Shown here: positions 33,119 through 42,499 of the stretch, in pieces | Numbering within the stretch: the stretch's first letter is position 1 | Layout: each line of letters opens with the position of its first letter | Assembly: GCA_964558415.1 (NCBI GenBank) | Contig: CAZLDI010000015.1 | Span: 1 to 64,000 of the forward strand | Reading direction: 5' to 3' | DNA: 64,000 nt | From: CAZLDI01 sp964558415 | GTDB lineage: Bacteria > Chloroflexota > Dehalococcoidia > SM23-28-2 > RBG-16-64-32 | Notes under the pieces: generated by a model | Seen by the model: the letters and a program-made list of their open reading frames with translations, nothing else | Databases searched by the model: none | What the model was told of the DNA's origin: nothing | Position numbers and translations under genes: made by a program

Positions 33119-34908
33119 AGCACACCTCCCACGGGCTGAGTATCTTGGGACGGGGACTGACCGGCGTGCGCCATGTCGATCACCCGCAGCTCAAGACCTT
33201 CGCTACCCCTGTCAGCAGCGAAAGTATACACGACGTCCCAGTGTCCGCCGGGCTGCACATTCCGCTCTCCGAACCCGAACGCGACGGCGGGCCACGTCAC
33301 CCGCCCGGCCTTGAGGCGCAGCCGCAGGTGCGCGCCGTCGTCGCCCATCACGCGCGCATCCGCCACTGCGAGGTCGCGGCTGAGGAACGCGGGCTCCGGG
33401 TTGGCGGCGCCGAACGGGGCGAGACGCATGACCTCGCGGATGATCTTCCCTCCCATGCGGTCGAGCGGGACGTCCGCATCGATGTCGATGATCGGGACCA
33501 GTTCGACGCCCCTGAGGTGTTCCTCGGCGTACCGCACCAGGGCGTCCTTCAGTGCCGGCAGCCTGGCGTTCTCGGCGGTAAAGCCCGCCGCCGCCCGGTG
33601 ACCTCCGAAGCGCAGCATCAGCTCGCCGCAAGACCGCAGCGCGGCGGTGACATCGAACTCAGGGATGCTGCGACAGCTCGCCCGGCTCGTATCCACGCCG
33701 CGCTCATAGACGACGGCCGGCCGGTAGAACTCCTCCGCGAGCCGGCCGGCGACCAGACCGACGATCCCGGATGGGATATCTGCATGGCCGATGAAGATCA
33801 AGGGCGCTTCCGGGTCCTCCTTCGTCAGCAGTTCGCGCGCCAGTTCGATGGCAGCCGCGGTGGCCTCCCGGCGCTGCTGGTTGAGCGCGGACAGCTCCAG
33901 CGCCATCGCCATCGCGCGCTCCGGGTCGTTCTCCATCAGTAGATCGAGGGCGAGACGGGCGTGGGAGAGGCGCCCCGCTGCGTTCAATCGTGGGCCCAGG
34001 ACATAGCCGATCGTGTCGGTATTCACTTGCGCCGCGTCCACGCCTGCTGCATCCATGAGCGCCCGTAGGCCGGGCCGTTCGGTCCGCGAAAGGACAGCGA
34101 GGCCGCGTTTGACCAGCGACCGGTTTTCGTCGCGCAGCGGGGCTACATCGCACACGGTGCTCAAGGCCACCAGGTCCAGATAACGCTCCGGTCGCCAGGA
34201 GCGGCCCATCTTCTCATAGAGCGCTGACATCAGCTTGAACGCGAGGCCTCCGGAGGCAAGCTCGGCGTCGGGGTAGCGGTTGTCGAGCCGCTTCGGGTTG
34301 ACCAGGGCGACTGCGGCAGGCAGATCGGGCGGCACGGTGTGATGGTCGACGACGATCACATCAATCCCCAACCGGGCCGCGTGTTCCACCTCGCTGACGC
34401 TGCTCGTGCCACAGTCCGCCGTAATTAGAAGACGCACACCCTGGCCGTGTAATTCGTCGATGGCGGCGCTGTTGACGCCGTATCCTTCACTGAACCGGTC
34501 GGGGATGTACGGAACGACCGTACCCCCGAGTCCGCGCAGACCCTCAATCAGGATTGCTGAGGCGGTCACGCCGTCCACGTCGAAGTCGCCGTAGACCGCG
34601 ATCGTCTCGCTGCCGGCAATCGCGCGGCGCAAGCGCTCCAGCGCCACGCGGGCATCGGGCAGCAACAAAGGATCGTGTTCGACGTGCGCCGCCTCCATCA
34701 TCGCCTGCGCCCCGGCCTTCGTGCGCACTCCGCGGTGCCAGAGCAGGTGCCGGATCAGCGGCGGATAGGGCGCATCGGCGAACTCGCCTTCCGGCTGGCG
34801 GCCACGCAGGCGCCAGCGCTTGCGGGGCACGGCTGCGGGCGGGCGCAGGGTTTCGTTAACCACAGATGACCTCAGACTGGACAGAGGAACGCGAGAACTC
34901 CGGTTCAT
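33115..34908 (-). CDS. recJ: Single-stranded-DNA-specific exonuclease RecJ
   Basis: 597 residues from ATG 34908. DHH phosphoesterase domain with VYGDFDVDGVTAS, TADCG and VVDHHTVP, then the DHHA1 domain ending GGHRAAAGFT, and a C-terminal OB-like part. RecJ degrades single-stranded DNA 5' to 3' in recombination and mismatch or base-excision repair. An alternative GTG start at 34863 has GAGG 6 nt upstream, would remove 15 residues and is equally defensible; homology begins only after that point. Confidence 0.93.
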   Translation of the reverse strand: MNRSSRVPLSSLRSSVVNETLRPPAAVPRKRWRLRGRQPEGEFADAPYPPLIRHLLWHRGVRTKAGAQAMMEAAHVEHDPLLLPDARVALERLRRAIAGSETIAVYGDFDVDGVTASAILIEGLRGLGGTVVPYIPDRFSEGYGVNSAAIDELHGQGVRLLITADCGTSSVSEVEHAARLGIDVIVVDHHTVPPDLPAAVALVNPKRLDNRYPDAELASGGLAFKLMSALYEKMGRSWRPERYLDLVALSTVCDVAPLRDENRSLVKRGLAVLSRTERPGLRALMDAAGVDAAQVNTDTIGYVLGPRLNAAGRLSHARLALDLLMENDPERAMAMALELSALNQQRREATAAAIELARELLTKEDPEAPLIFIGHADIPSGIVGLVAGRLAEEFYRPAVVYERGVDTSRASCRSIPEFDVTAALRSCGELMLRFGGHRAAAGFTAENARLPALKDALVRYAEEHLRGVELVPIIDIDADVPLDRMGGKIIREVMRLAPFGAANPEPAFLSRDLAVADARVMGDDGAHLRLRLKAGRVTWPAVAFGFGERNVQPGGHWDVVYTFAADRGSEGLELRVIDMAHAGQSPSQDTQPVGGVL

Positions 34909-35009
34909 TGTGGGCCTTATGCGACGTGATGCGCGAGGGGTTTGCGGCACTGAGATGTGGATTAGTCGTCTGGGAGATGGAAATCTCTCCTCTCGCCGAC
35001 AGGAGAAAC

Positions 35010-36557
35010 TTACTCCCCCCGAAGCTCCTTGATCGCGTGGGGCAGCGCCGCCGCGACGTCGCCCGCCAGCATACCCGCGCTGCCCAACTCCCGGCGGACG
35101 AGGTCGCCGGCTGCGCCGTGCAGGTAGACGCCCAGGCAGGCCGCCTCGAACGGCTCCAGTCCCTGTGCGATCAAGCCGGTGATCGCGCCGGCCAGCACGT
35201 CGCCGCTGCCGCCGGTCGCCAGTCCCGGGTTGGCGAACGAGCTCAGTCGCACGCGGCCATCGGGATGAGCGACCACCGTGTTCGCGCCTTTGAGGACGAC
35301 GACGACACCCCACTCGGCAGCACAGTGGCGGGCGACGCCGAGCCTGTCCGACTGTATCTCGGCGACCGACAGGCCGCTGAGGCGCGACAGCTCACCGGGA
35401 TGCGGCGTGATGACGGCAGGCAGCTTCAGCATCCGCCACCAAACCTCGACATGCGAGAGATTATTCAGACCATCCGCGTCGATGACCGCCGCATGCAGCC
35501 CGAGGTCGCCGGACAGCGCCGGGAGCAGCGCCTTCATGAACGCCTGCTGGTATCCGCCCTGGCCAACGCCGGGGCCCACCAGAATCGCTTCATAGGGGTG
35601 CTGCGTCAGCAGGCGATGCACGGCGGACGCCTCGCGCGCCGTCAGGTAGCCGTCGGTGTCGTCGAGCGGCTCGAACGTCGCCTCCGTCAGCTTTGCGGCG
35701 AGAATTGGGTAGATTGCGCGCGCGCAGGCAAGGGTGACGATCCCCGCGCCCACACGCATTCCGGCGCTGCAGGCGAGGGCCGCCGCCCCCACGTACTGTG
35801 GTGATCCCGCCACGACCATCGCGCTGCCAAAAGTCCCCTTGTGCGCGGACGCCGGACGCCCGGGCAGGGCCGTCCGTGCCCAGGCCGCTGCCATCAGTTC
35901 CGTCCGGATCGATTCGCCCAACTCCTTCGGGATGCCGATGTCCACGACCTCCACGCGGCCAGTGTGCTCTGCTCCCGGGAGAGTGTGCAGTCCCACCTTG
36001 CTCCAACCCAGGGCCACCGTGTGGTCGGCGGCGACGCATCTTTCGTCGACCGCCCCGGTATCGGGGTCCACGCCCGTCGGCAGGTCGACGGCGAGCAGGC
36101 GCGGCGGGAGGCGACGGGAGCGCGTCTCGCGGAGGCTGTCCAGTAGGTCCGCAAGCTGTCCCTCGATCGGCCGCGCGCGACCGGTACCAAGCAGTGCATC
36201 GACAACGAGGTCCGCGCCCGCCAGCAGGGCCGCTACCGCATCCCCCTCGCCGTGCACAACAATCGGCGCCTCCCGTTCGATCAGCGCAGCGAGGTTCGCG
36301 TCATCCTCACCGCGGGAAGTGAGCAGGACGACTGAGACGTTCGCGCCCCAGTCCTTCAGGTGACGCGCTGCCACCAGGCCGTCACCACCGTTGTTGCCCG
36401 GGCCGCAGAGCACCACGATCGGCCGCTCTGCCAGCTCGCCGAGGAGCAGCCACGCCTCCTGCGCAACCGCGAGCCCGGCGTTCTCCATGAGCTGGGCGAC
36501 GGGCACACCGGAATCGCGCTCGGCGGCCTGCATTTCGGCGACGGTGGCGAGACGCAT
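35010..36557 (-). CDS. nnrD: Bifunctional NAD(P)HX epimerase / ADP-dependent dehydratase
   Basis: 515 residues. The N-terminal ~210 residues form the YjeF epimerase domain (LCGPGNNGGDGLVAARHL), which interconverts R- and S-NADHX; the rest is the ribokinase-like dehydratase (IDADGLNNLS, TPHPGELSRLSG, GGSGDVLAGAITG), which repairs S-NADHX using ADP. Together they restore hydrated, damaged NAD(P)H. The fused form is common in bacteria. It lies 4 nt downstream of a small PH-like gene and is probably in the same transcript as the cyclase gene further up. Confidence 0.93.
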   Translation of the reverse strand: MRLATVAEMQAAERDSGVPVAQLMENAGLAVAQEAWLLLGELAERPIVVLCGPGNNGGDGLVAARHLKDWGANVSVVLLTSRGEDDANLAALIEREAPIVVHGEGDAVAALLAGADLVVDALLGTGRARPIEGQLADLLDSLRETRSRRLPPRLLAVDLPTGVDPDTGAVDERCVAADHTVALGWSKVGLHTLPGAEHTGRVEVVDIGIPKELGESIRTELMAAAWARTALPGRPASAHKGTFGSAMVVAGSPQYVGAAALACSAGMRVGAGIVTLACARAIYPILAAKLTEATFEPLDDTDGYLTAREASAVHRLLTQHPYEAILVGPGVGQGGYQQAFMKALLPALSGDLGLHAAVIDADGLNNLSHVEVWWRMLKLPAVITPHPGELSRLSGLSVAEIQSDRLGVARHCAAEWGVVVVLKGANTVVAHPDGRVRLSSFANPGLATGGSGDVLAGAITGLIAQGLEPFEAACLGVYLHGAAGDLVRRELGSAGMLAGDVAAALPHAIKELRGE

Positions 36558-36561
36558 GCGG

Positions 36562-36963
36562 TTAGTGTTTCAGACCCCTGATTTCGTTAATGGCCCGGCT
36601 CCAGGATCGAACGTCGGCACCGTGCAGCCAGTGCACCCTTATAAACCAGAGCGGCTTTGAGTCCTTGGCAATCACTTTCAACGCGGCGTGGAACGGCGAC
36701 CACCAGGGACGGGCAACCTGGCACGATTTCACGGACGCAAGTGGGGTCTGAATCAGGTCCCGACCCCAGTCGAGCAAGAACGCCTTCCGTTTCATCCATA
36801 TAAGCCGGCGGTCGCTCAGGAATAGAGTGCCGCCGGGCGAGAAACCGCACGAGAAATCTGCCCACGTGAGAACCTGCTCACCGGGCTCAAGCCACAGTGT
36901 GGTCGCCAGAAAGTCGCTGGAGATCCGATCTCCCTTGATCCAGCGGCTAGTATCTTCGAACAC
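36562..36963 (-). CDS. Small conserved protein with PH/GRAM-like fold, function unknown
   Basis: 133 residues, not firmly recognised. The pattern WLEPGEQVLTWADFSCGF, GTLFLSDRRLIWMKRK and TPLASVKSCQVAR alternates like a bacterial PH or GRAM domain, where a strand-turn-strand reads out membrane or protein contacts; a predicted C-terminal helix (VRSWSRAINEIRGL) fits. No signal peptide or membrane helix. It sits 11 nt downstream of the cyclase gene and 4 nt before nnrD, so it is co-transcribed. Confidence 0.6.
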   Translation of the reverse strand: MFEDTSRWIKGDRISSDFLATTLWLEPGEQVLTWADFSCGFSPGGTLFLSDRRLIWMKRKAFLLDWGRDLIQTPLASVKSCQVARPWWSPFHAALKVIAKDSKPLWFIRVHWLHGADVRSWSRAINEIRGLKH

Positions 36964-36974
36964 GCTCGGCGAAC

Positions 36975-38336
36975 CTAGTCGTACTGCTCTGGCGCGGCGA
37001 CGAACTTACGTAGGCAGTCCTCGGAGCAGAAGGCGCGGTCGACGCCATCCAGCGTCAAGCGCGCGGCGACTTCGCCTTCGCCCATCTCCATGCCACAGAC
37101 GGGGTCTATAGCCTTAGAGGCGCTCACGTCCGAGGCTGAGCGGGCTTCAAAGAGTTCGATGCCCGACGGGAGGCCCTTCAGCCGCCGTTTGCCGAGGTGA
37201 ACGAACTCGACGTCCGGCAAGTCGTGAGCCTCTTTCCGAACTTCCTCCGACACAATAACCTGGTGGCGCTCGGCGGCGACGGAGAGGCGGGAGGCGATGT
37301 TCACGATAGAGCCAACGTAGTCGCCCTCGCGGTACAGAACTGTCCCCCAGTGGACCCCGCTGCGGGCAGCGGGGAACTGAGGCTCGGCGGATGTGCGCTG
37401 CTCGACCTCCAGGGCGCAGGCGAGGGCGGAGCGGGGCTCGTGAAACACCAGCATGAAGGCGTCGCCGATCTGCTTTACGATGCGACCGTCCCACTGTCCC
37501 GCGGCCTCGCGAACGATCGCGGAGAAGCGCTCCAGGACGCGGGCCGCCTCAGTGTCGCCCATCGCCTCAGTCATCGGCGTAAAGCTGGCGAGGTCCACGA
37601 ACATTACGGCTCGCGCCAGTTCACCGGGCACTTCGCCGTAGACGGCGAGCCCGGCCGCAGCCGCCATGTGCATCACGATGTCCTCCCGAACGGCCTTCCC
37701 CCAGCCCTTGCGGTGAAAGTAGAGAACGGTTGGCTCGAGGATTGGACCTGCGGATTCAATCGCGCGCTTCAGCTGTTCCTCCAGTGCCAAGCCCGACAGC
37801 CCTTGCCCTCTGAGTCGTTTCATGACGTTGAAATGGAATAACTTGGCCTCCATCTCGGCGACGCGGGAAAGGGAGTCGAGGTAGACGCGGCTGCCCTCGA
37901 TCAGAGCTTCCTCGGTGAACCCGATATCGAGCAGCCTTTTGAAGACCCTGAAGGCCTCGGCGTCCTCGTCGTTTAGCGCCTGCTCCAGCGCCGAGGGCCC
38001 GCAGACGGCCATCCATATCTTGCCGGCTACCTCCAGATCGATCCCGGACATCTGCGCCACCTCAGCAACTGAATACTTGGCGCCGGACGTGTCCGGCGCA
38101 ACAATGTCGAAGTACCGCTCGATGAGGTGATGCAGGCGGTCCGCCTCGGCGATCGCGTCGATAGTGATGCCGCGCCGCAGACACATCTGAACCAGGCGAA
38201 CGGATTCTCTGTCCAGTACGGTAAGAGAGCCGTCCGGCCCCCGGCCGATCAGCCCTCGCGAGCGCCAGTCCTCAAGGCGGCCCCGCGGCTCTCCGCTGAG
38301 TTGTGAGAGCTGTTCGAGGGAGATCTGGTCACTCAT
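36975..38336 (-). CDS. MerR-like HTH / regulatory domain / class III adenylate cyclase / YHS-domain protein
   Basis: 453 residues with four parts. 1-65: winged helix like MerR (ISLEQLSQLSGEPRGRLEDW). About 88-190: helical segment like the cyclase regulatory domain of mycobacterial Rv1264 (YSVAEVAQMSGIDLEVAGKIW). About 240-395: class III cyclase, with FVDLASFT and GDAFMLVF metal Asp residues, Lys in VKQIGDAF and an intact VNIASR transition-state pair, so it should be active. 410-453: YHS domain (DPVCGMEMGEGEVAARLTLD, FCSEDCLRKF), a metal-binding module normally on copper or heavy-metal proteins. Metal-gated cAMP production is my inference. ATG overlaps acpS by 8 nt. Confidence 0.85.
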   Translation of the reverse strand: MSDQISLEQLSQLSGEPRGRLEDWRSRGLIGRGPDGSLTVLDRESVRLVQMCLRRGITIDAIAEADRLHHLIERYFDIVAPDTSGAKYSVAEVAQMSGIDLEVAGKIWMAVCGPSALEQALNDEDAEAFRVFKRLLDIGFTEEALIEGSRVYLDSLSRVAEMEAKLFHFNVMKRLRGQGLSGLALEEQLKRAIESAGPILEPTVLYFHRKGWGKAVREDIVMHMAAAAGLAVYGEVPGELARAVMFVDLASFTPMTEAMGDTEAARVLERFSAIVREAAGQWDGRIVKQIGDAFMLVFHEPRSALACALEVEQRTSAEPQFPAARSGVHWGTVLYREGDYVGSIVNIASRLSVAAERHQVIVSEEVRKEAHDLPDVEFVHLGKRRLKGLPSGIELFEARSASDVSASKAIDPVCGMEMGEGEVAARLTLDGVDRAFCSEDCLRKFVAAPEQYD

Positions 38337-38769
38337 CGAGCAGGCCCCGTTCCCGCAGGATGCCCGCGAATTTCTCGCGCCAAGCCGAGCGGTCCGGCTC
38401 CAGGTCGCGTGATTCCGCGACGACGAACGCCACCGCCAGCTCCCTGCTGTGGCTCAGACTGATGTCGATCCCGCTCAGGCCGATGCGCTCAGCGCGTTCC
38501 TTCGCGCGGCCGTGCAGGTACACCAGCGGCTTGCCGCGGTGGTTCGGCAGCACCTCGATCTCGCGCCAGGCGACGCCGCGCGCGCCGGTGCCCAGCGCCT
38601 TCATCACCGCCTCCTTCGCGGCGAACCGCGCCGCGAGTTCGCTGATCCGTCCGCGGCAGAAAGCGACCTCCAGCCCTGTGTACACGCGGCCCAGAAAACG
38701 CGGCCCAAACTTCGCCATGGAGCGCTGAATGCGCTCGATTTCGATGATGTCTACTCCCGTTGCATTCAC
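38329..38769 (-). CDS. acpS: Holo-[acyl-carrier-protein] synthase
   Basis: 146 residues from GTG. Transfers phosphopantetheine from CoA to acyl carrier protein for fatty-acid synthesis. Signatures: GVDIIEIERIQ with the metal Asp, RFAAKEAVMKALGTG with the metal Glu, and SLSHSRELAVAFVV. It is slightly longer than usual at the C terminus. The GTG at 38769 begins right at the conserved start and lies 6 nt past TATTAT, so the mRNA is probably leaderless. Its last 8 nt overlap the cyclase gene. Confidence 0.92.
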   Translation of the reverse strand: MNATGVDIIEIERIQRSMAKFGPRFLGRVYTGLEVAFCRGRISELAARFAAKEAVMKALGTGARGVAWREIEVLPNHRGKPLVYLHGRAKERAERIGLSGIDISLSHSRELAVAFVVAESRDLEPDRSAWREKFAGILRERGLLDE

Positions 38770-38775
38770 GCGGCC

Positions 38776-38781
38776 ATAATA
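38776..38781 (-). promoter_or_regulatory. -10 box for a leaderless acpS transcript
   Basis: TATTAT on the minus strand ends 6 nt before the acpS GTG. No consensus -35 is seen and no ribosome-binding site is present. Confidence 0.45.
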
Positions 38782-38926
38782 CAGGAGCGAGGCGACGGGA
38801 GGTAGGAGCAAGGAGCCTGGGTGGGGACGCTGAAGCCCTTTTCAACAAAGTAGTGACGCCGGTTGCTGTCGACTATCTGAGACTGTGCGAGAATTGACGC
38901 GTGACCGGTCTGATAGGAGGACTACG

Positions 38927-39748
38927 ATGGAACAGATCGCCGTGAACGGACAGGCCGGCGCAGGAAGTTCTGCTGCGTTGAACATCATCCGCGAGTCCCG
39001 TGTATACCTCGTCGGGCGGCAGTTCGTGGACCGCGATGAAGTCGACCAATTCCTCAACGACTACGGGATGACGTGGGAGACCGACACGGAAGTCGGGGGC
39101 GAGCAGCTGGTGGAGGCGGGCGGGCGCATCTGCTACCAGTCGTTCGGCAAGGGGCGCAAGAGCAACCGCGACTATATCGGCAACCTGATCGCGATGAAGC
39201 ACGGGTCTGTGCTGGAGCATGCCGTGTGGGACTTCATCATCGCCGGAGTATCCCGCTCGTTCACGCACGAACTGGTGCGCCACCGGGCGGGCTTCGCCTA
39301 CTCGCAGCTATCACAGCGTTATGTCGACGAATCGACAGCCAACTTCGTGGAGCCGCCGGTGATCGCGGAGGACGACCGGCTGCACGAGATCTGGCTGCGC
39401 GCTGTGGAACAGTCACATCAGGCCTACCGCGAGCTCGTCGAGGGGCTGATGGAGAAGATGTTCGAGATCGAGAACGTCACGCACCGCCGCAAGGCCGTGC
39501 GTGAGGCCGCGCGCAGCGTGCTGCCCAACGCGACGGAGACGATGATCTTCGTCTCCGCGAACGCCCGCGCCCTGCGTCACTTCATCGAGCTGCGGGGGTC
39601 GGAGGGTGCGGAGCCGGAGATCCGCCGGGTGGCTCTGCAGGTGCTGCGCATCATGCAGTCAGAGGCGCCGACGCTCTTCGGCGACTACGACATCGTGCGT
39701 CTGGAGGACGGGACGGAGGTGGCGCGCACGATGTTCGAGAAGGTGTGA
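38927..39748 (+). CDS. thyX: Flavin-dependent thymidylate synthase
   Basis: 273 residues from ATG 38927 (AGGAGG 6 nt upstream). Makes dTMP from dUMP with FAD, NADPH and methylene-tetrahydrofolate. The ThyX motif is RHRAGFAYSQLSQRY, and RRKAVREAARSVLPNATET plus NARALRHFIELR complete the active site. folD, which supplies the folate cofactor, is about 0.9 kb downstream. An in-frame ATG 14 codons upstream lacks a ribosome-binding site. Confidence 0.95.
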   Translation: MEQIAVNGQAGAGSSAALNIIRESRVYLVGRQFVDRDEVDQFLNDYGMTWETDTEVGGEQLVEAGGRICYQSFGKGRKSNRDYIGNLIAMKHGSVLEHAVWDFIIAGVSRSFTHELVRHRAGFAYSQLSQRYVDESTANFVEPPVIAEDDRLHEIWLRAVEQSHQAYRELVEGLMEKMFEIENVTHRRKAVREAARSVLPNATETMIFVSANARALRHFIELRGSEGAEPEIRRVALQVLRIMQSEAPTLFGDYDIVRLEDGTEVARTMFEKV

Positions 39749-39752
39749 GGGG

Positions 39753-40574
39753 TCAGACCGACTCGCTGTCCAACTCAACCCCATCCCCGACCCGCAGCAC
39801 CCCACCGCGCACAACCGCCGCATACACGCCGACGTTGCCACCGTTGTGCTTGTTCGCAGTGCGCAGGATGTTCGCATCGTTCGGGAGGCCGTGGTGGGGG
39901 AGCGTTGTGGCGGCGCAGCGGTGGGTCGGCATCATGATGCGCACGCGCACATCATCGCCGATGGTTACGGTCTTGCCCGCCCAGGTCTCTTCCACGAAGC
40001 CCGTCTCGCCGGGAGTGTCCAGGACGATATTTGGGCGAAAGCGGCGGGCGTCGAAGTCGCCCTCCGGATAGAGGGAGCGCAGCTGGGCGAGCGTGGCAGT
40101 GGTCACGATGTGGAGCGCGGCGAGATCGAAGAACGGGTTGACCAGCGGAAAGTCGACGGTCTCCTTCAGTTCGACCGCGTCGAGTCCCGGCTTTACAGCC
40201 TCTAGCTTCAGTCCCTCCGGCTTCTGGGCGACGAAACGCACCTCGCGCCCGAAGACCGCCGACAGACGCGACTCCAGGGTGGGATCGTCGGCGGAGGCTG
40301 TGGACCCATCCGGGAAGGTAATCTGAGGCCGGGGCAGGATGCCATCTGCGGCGGGGAGGTAGGCAGAGCGGAACTCGTACAGGCGCGCCCATTTTTTCGG
40401 GATCTTAGCGCTCCCAACGCGGTTCTCGGCGGGGTCGGTCACCGCGTAGGCGCGATCACCAACGACGCCGCGAGCATCGATCTCGACGGCGTCGAGGTCC
40501 TCGCCGAGCATGGACTTCACGGGGTAGCGATAAAGGCTGAGAACGGAGCCGCTGGTGTCGCTCACAACGGCCAC
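39753..40574 (-). CDS. MOSC-domain protein
   Basis: 273 residues from GTG. An N-terminal MOSC_N beta barrel (LSLYRYPVKSMLGEDLDAVE, GVVGDRAYAVTD) precedes a MOSC domain (RRFRPNIVLDT, PTHRCAATT with the conserved Cys). The fold is shared by molybdenum-cofactor sulfurase C termini and mitochondrial amidoxime-reducing components, which handle molybdopterin or sulfur. No molybdenum enzyme gene is close, so the substrate is unknown. It converges on thyX with a 4-nt gap and diverges from folD. Confidence 0.85.
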   Translation of the reverse strand: MAVVSDTSGSVLSLYRYPVKSMLGEDLDAVEIDARGVVGDRAYAVTDPAENRVGSAKIPKKWARLYEFRSAYLPAADGILPRPQITFPDGSTASADDPTLESRLSAVFGREVRFVAQKPEGLKLEAVKPGLDAVELKETVDFPLVNPFFDLAALHIVTTATLAQLRSLYPEGDFDARRFRPNIVLDTPGETGFVEETWAGKTVTIGDDVRVRIMMPTHRCAATTLPHHGLPNDANILRTANKHNGGNVGVYAAVVRGGVLRVGDGVELDSESV

Positions 40575-40603
40575 AGATTAGCACAGAAACAGCACCCCTA
40601 CGA

Positions 40604-40609
40604 TATGAT
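40604..40609 (+). promoter_or_regulatory. -10 box for a leaderless folD transcript
   Basis: TATGAT, 8 nt before the folD ATG at 40618; no ribosome-binding site is present between them. Confidence 0.4.
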
Positions 40610-40617
40610 GGCCCAGT

Positions 40618-41508
40618 ATGGCGGCCCAAATCATCGACGGCAAATCGATCGCGGCGCTGGTGCTCACAGAGGTGGCGGAGCGCGCCGGGCGGCTGCAGAA
40701 GCGCGGGATTACGCCCGGCCTGGGATTGGTGCTGGTTGGAGATAACCCCTCGTCCCTGTCTTATATCCGCTCAAAGGGAAACAGCGCCGAGGAAGCCGGC
40801 ATCTTCTCGGACCTCTTCCACTTCCCGGAAAACATCAACGAACAGGCGCTGATCTCGCGCCTGTTGGACCTGAACGAGGACGAGCGGTTCCACGGCATCC
40901 TCGTGCAACTGCCGCTGCCGCCCCACGTCAGCGAGGACGCCGTGATCGGCACGATCGACCCGGCGAAGGATGCCGACGGCGTAACCTCCGTTAGCCTGGG
41001 CCGGCTGTTGCGCGGGGAGCCGGGCCCGTGGCCCGCAACTCCCGCCGGCATCGTGGAGCTGCTGCACCGCAGCGGCCATCCACCGGCAGGCAAGCATGTC
41101 GTCGTCTGCGGACGGTCTAACATCGTTGGCAAGCCGGTGGCGGCGATCCTGATGCAGAAGAGCGAGAAGGGCAACGCAACAGTCACCCTCTGTCACACCG
41201 GGACGCGCGACCTTCCCCATTTCACGAGACAGGCCGACATTCTCATCTCAGCCATGGGTTCGCCGCGCGCGATCTCGGCAGAGATGGTCAAGCCTGGCGC
41301 CGTGGTGATAGACGTAGGAAACAACTGGGTCGAGGACGAGACTCGCCCGTCCGGCCGGCGGCTGGTGGGCGATGTAGACTACGCAGCAGTGCGCGAGGTG
41401 GCCGGAGCGATCACGCCCGTCCCCGGCGGCGTAGGCCCTATGACGATCGCGATGCTGCTCTCGAACACCGTCATGCTGGCAGAGAGGCAAGCGGGCCGAC
41501 ACAAGTAG
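40618..41508 (+). CDS. folD: Methylenetetrahydrofolate dehydrogenase / methenyltetrahydrofolate cyclohydrolase
   Basis: 296 residues. Interconverts methylene- and formyl-tetrahydrofolate with NADP. The catalytic Lys is in SYIRSKGNSAEEAGI, and QLPLP, CGRSNIVGKPVA and TPVPGGVGPMTIAML are family signatures. The common DxxKDVDGF reads DPAKDADGVTS here. It supplies folate for ThyX, encoded nearby. Confidence 0.95.
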   Translation: MAAQIIDGKSIAALVLTEVAERAGRLQKRGITPGLGLVLVGDNPSSLSYIRSKGNSAEEAGIFSDLFHFPENINEQALISRLLDLNEDERFHGILVQLPLPPHVSEDAVIGTIDPAKDADGVTSVSLGRLLRGEPGPWPATPAGIVELLHRSGHPPAGKHVVVCGRSNIVGKPVAAILMQKSEKGNATVTLCHTGTRDLPHFTRQADILISAMGSPRAISAEMVKPGAVVIDVGNNWVEDETRPSGRRLVGDVDYAAVREVAGAITPVPGGVGPMTIAMLLSNTVMLAERQAGRHK

Positions 41509-41524
41509 ACAAGCAGGTACGGGG

Positions 41525-42499
41525 CTAAGCGGGCGATTTCCGTTTCGCTCTTGTCGAGCGGCTTGCGTCCGGCGCCTCTCCTCCATCCAGCGTGCGCACC
41601 ATGGGCCTGCCATCGCGGACGACCGTGAACTGGAAGACGTCCGGGCGCGCGTAATGCCCGGCTACGTCCAGCATCATCTTGGACGCGGCCATCTGCCACG
41701 GATCGACGACCGCATAGAGAATCTCTTCCTTCATCCGCGAGGGGCCGGCGATGAACTGGCCCTCCGGGTCCACGATGGCGCTGTCGCCGACGTTTATCCA
41801 TTGCTTGCGCCGGCCCTTGTACAGCTTCTTGAAATCAAAGCGGTCCGGAATGTCCTGGAAACGCAGCGGCATGCAAACTCCGATGACGAAGACTCCCCCT
41901 TCTTTCGCAATGTGCCGCAGGGTGGAGAGCCAGGGCTCGCCGCGGTCCCACGTGGGGGCGACGTATATCTGTGTGCCCCAGCCATACATCGCGTAGCGCG
42001 CCAGGGGCATGTAGTTCTCCCAGCAGATGAGACCGCCCAGGCGCCCAAACGGTAGGTCGTAGACCTCCAGCGTGCTGCCGTCCCCGGCCGCCCACACGAG
42101 GCGCTCCGCGTTTGTGGGGATCAGCTTGCGGTGCTTCCCCAGGAGGCGCCCTTTCGCATCGATGTACAGGATGGTGTTGTACAGGCTACCCCCGCTGGCC
42201 TCCGCGTTGCGCTCGTTGACGCCGATGACAACGGCCGTCCTGGCCTGTCGCGCCGCCCGGCACAAGCGCTCCGTTGCAGCGCTCGGCACCGTCACTGAAT
42301 TGGCGAGCAGTTCGGCGTAAAGGTCTTGAAGCATACTCATCTGTGAAGGGGCCACAGACCACACCCAGTCCGGATACCCCGGGACGAACGCTTCCGGGAA
42401 GACGGCGAGCGCCGCGCCGTTCCGGCCGGCCTCCGCAATCAGGTCGCACGCTTTTTCGATCGTCGCCTCGCGGTCCATAAAGACCGGCGTCGCCTGCAC
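41525..42499 (-). CDS. Carbon-nitrogen hydrolase, nitrilase type; 5' end disturbed by a G7 run
   Basis: 324 residues from GTG 42499. Catalytic triad Glu in FPEAFVPGYP, Lys in GKHRKL and Cys in GGLICWENYMPLARYAMY; the flanking PTNAERLVWAAGDGS pattern is that of true nitrilases, which hydrolyse organic nitriles to acids. The visible start lacks the FTVAAVQATP strand typical of the family. That segment is encoded just upstream but in a frame that hits TGA; deleting one G from the run of seven at 42518-42524 would join it to GTG 42530 as VSGGPFTVAAVQATP. Either a sequencing slip, phase variation or a real short form. It follows the hydrolase gene by 5 nt. Confidence 0.88.
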   Translation of the reverse strand: MQATPVFMDREATIEKACDLIAEAGRNGAALAVFPEAFVPGYPDWVWSVAPSQMSMLQDLYAELLANSVTVPSAATERLCRAARQARTAVVIGVNERNAEASGGSLYNTILYIDAKGRLLGKHRKLIPTNAERLVWAAGDGSTLEVYDLPFGRLGGLICWENYMPLARYAMYGWGTQIYVAPTWDRGEPWLSTLRHIAKEGGVFVIGVCMPLRFQDIPDRFDFKKLYKGRRKQWINVGDSAIVDPEGQFIAGPSRMKEEILYAVVDPWQMAASKMMLDVAGHYARPDVFQFTVVRDGRPMVRTLDGGEAPDASRSTRAKRKSPA

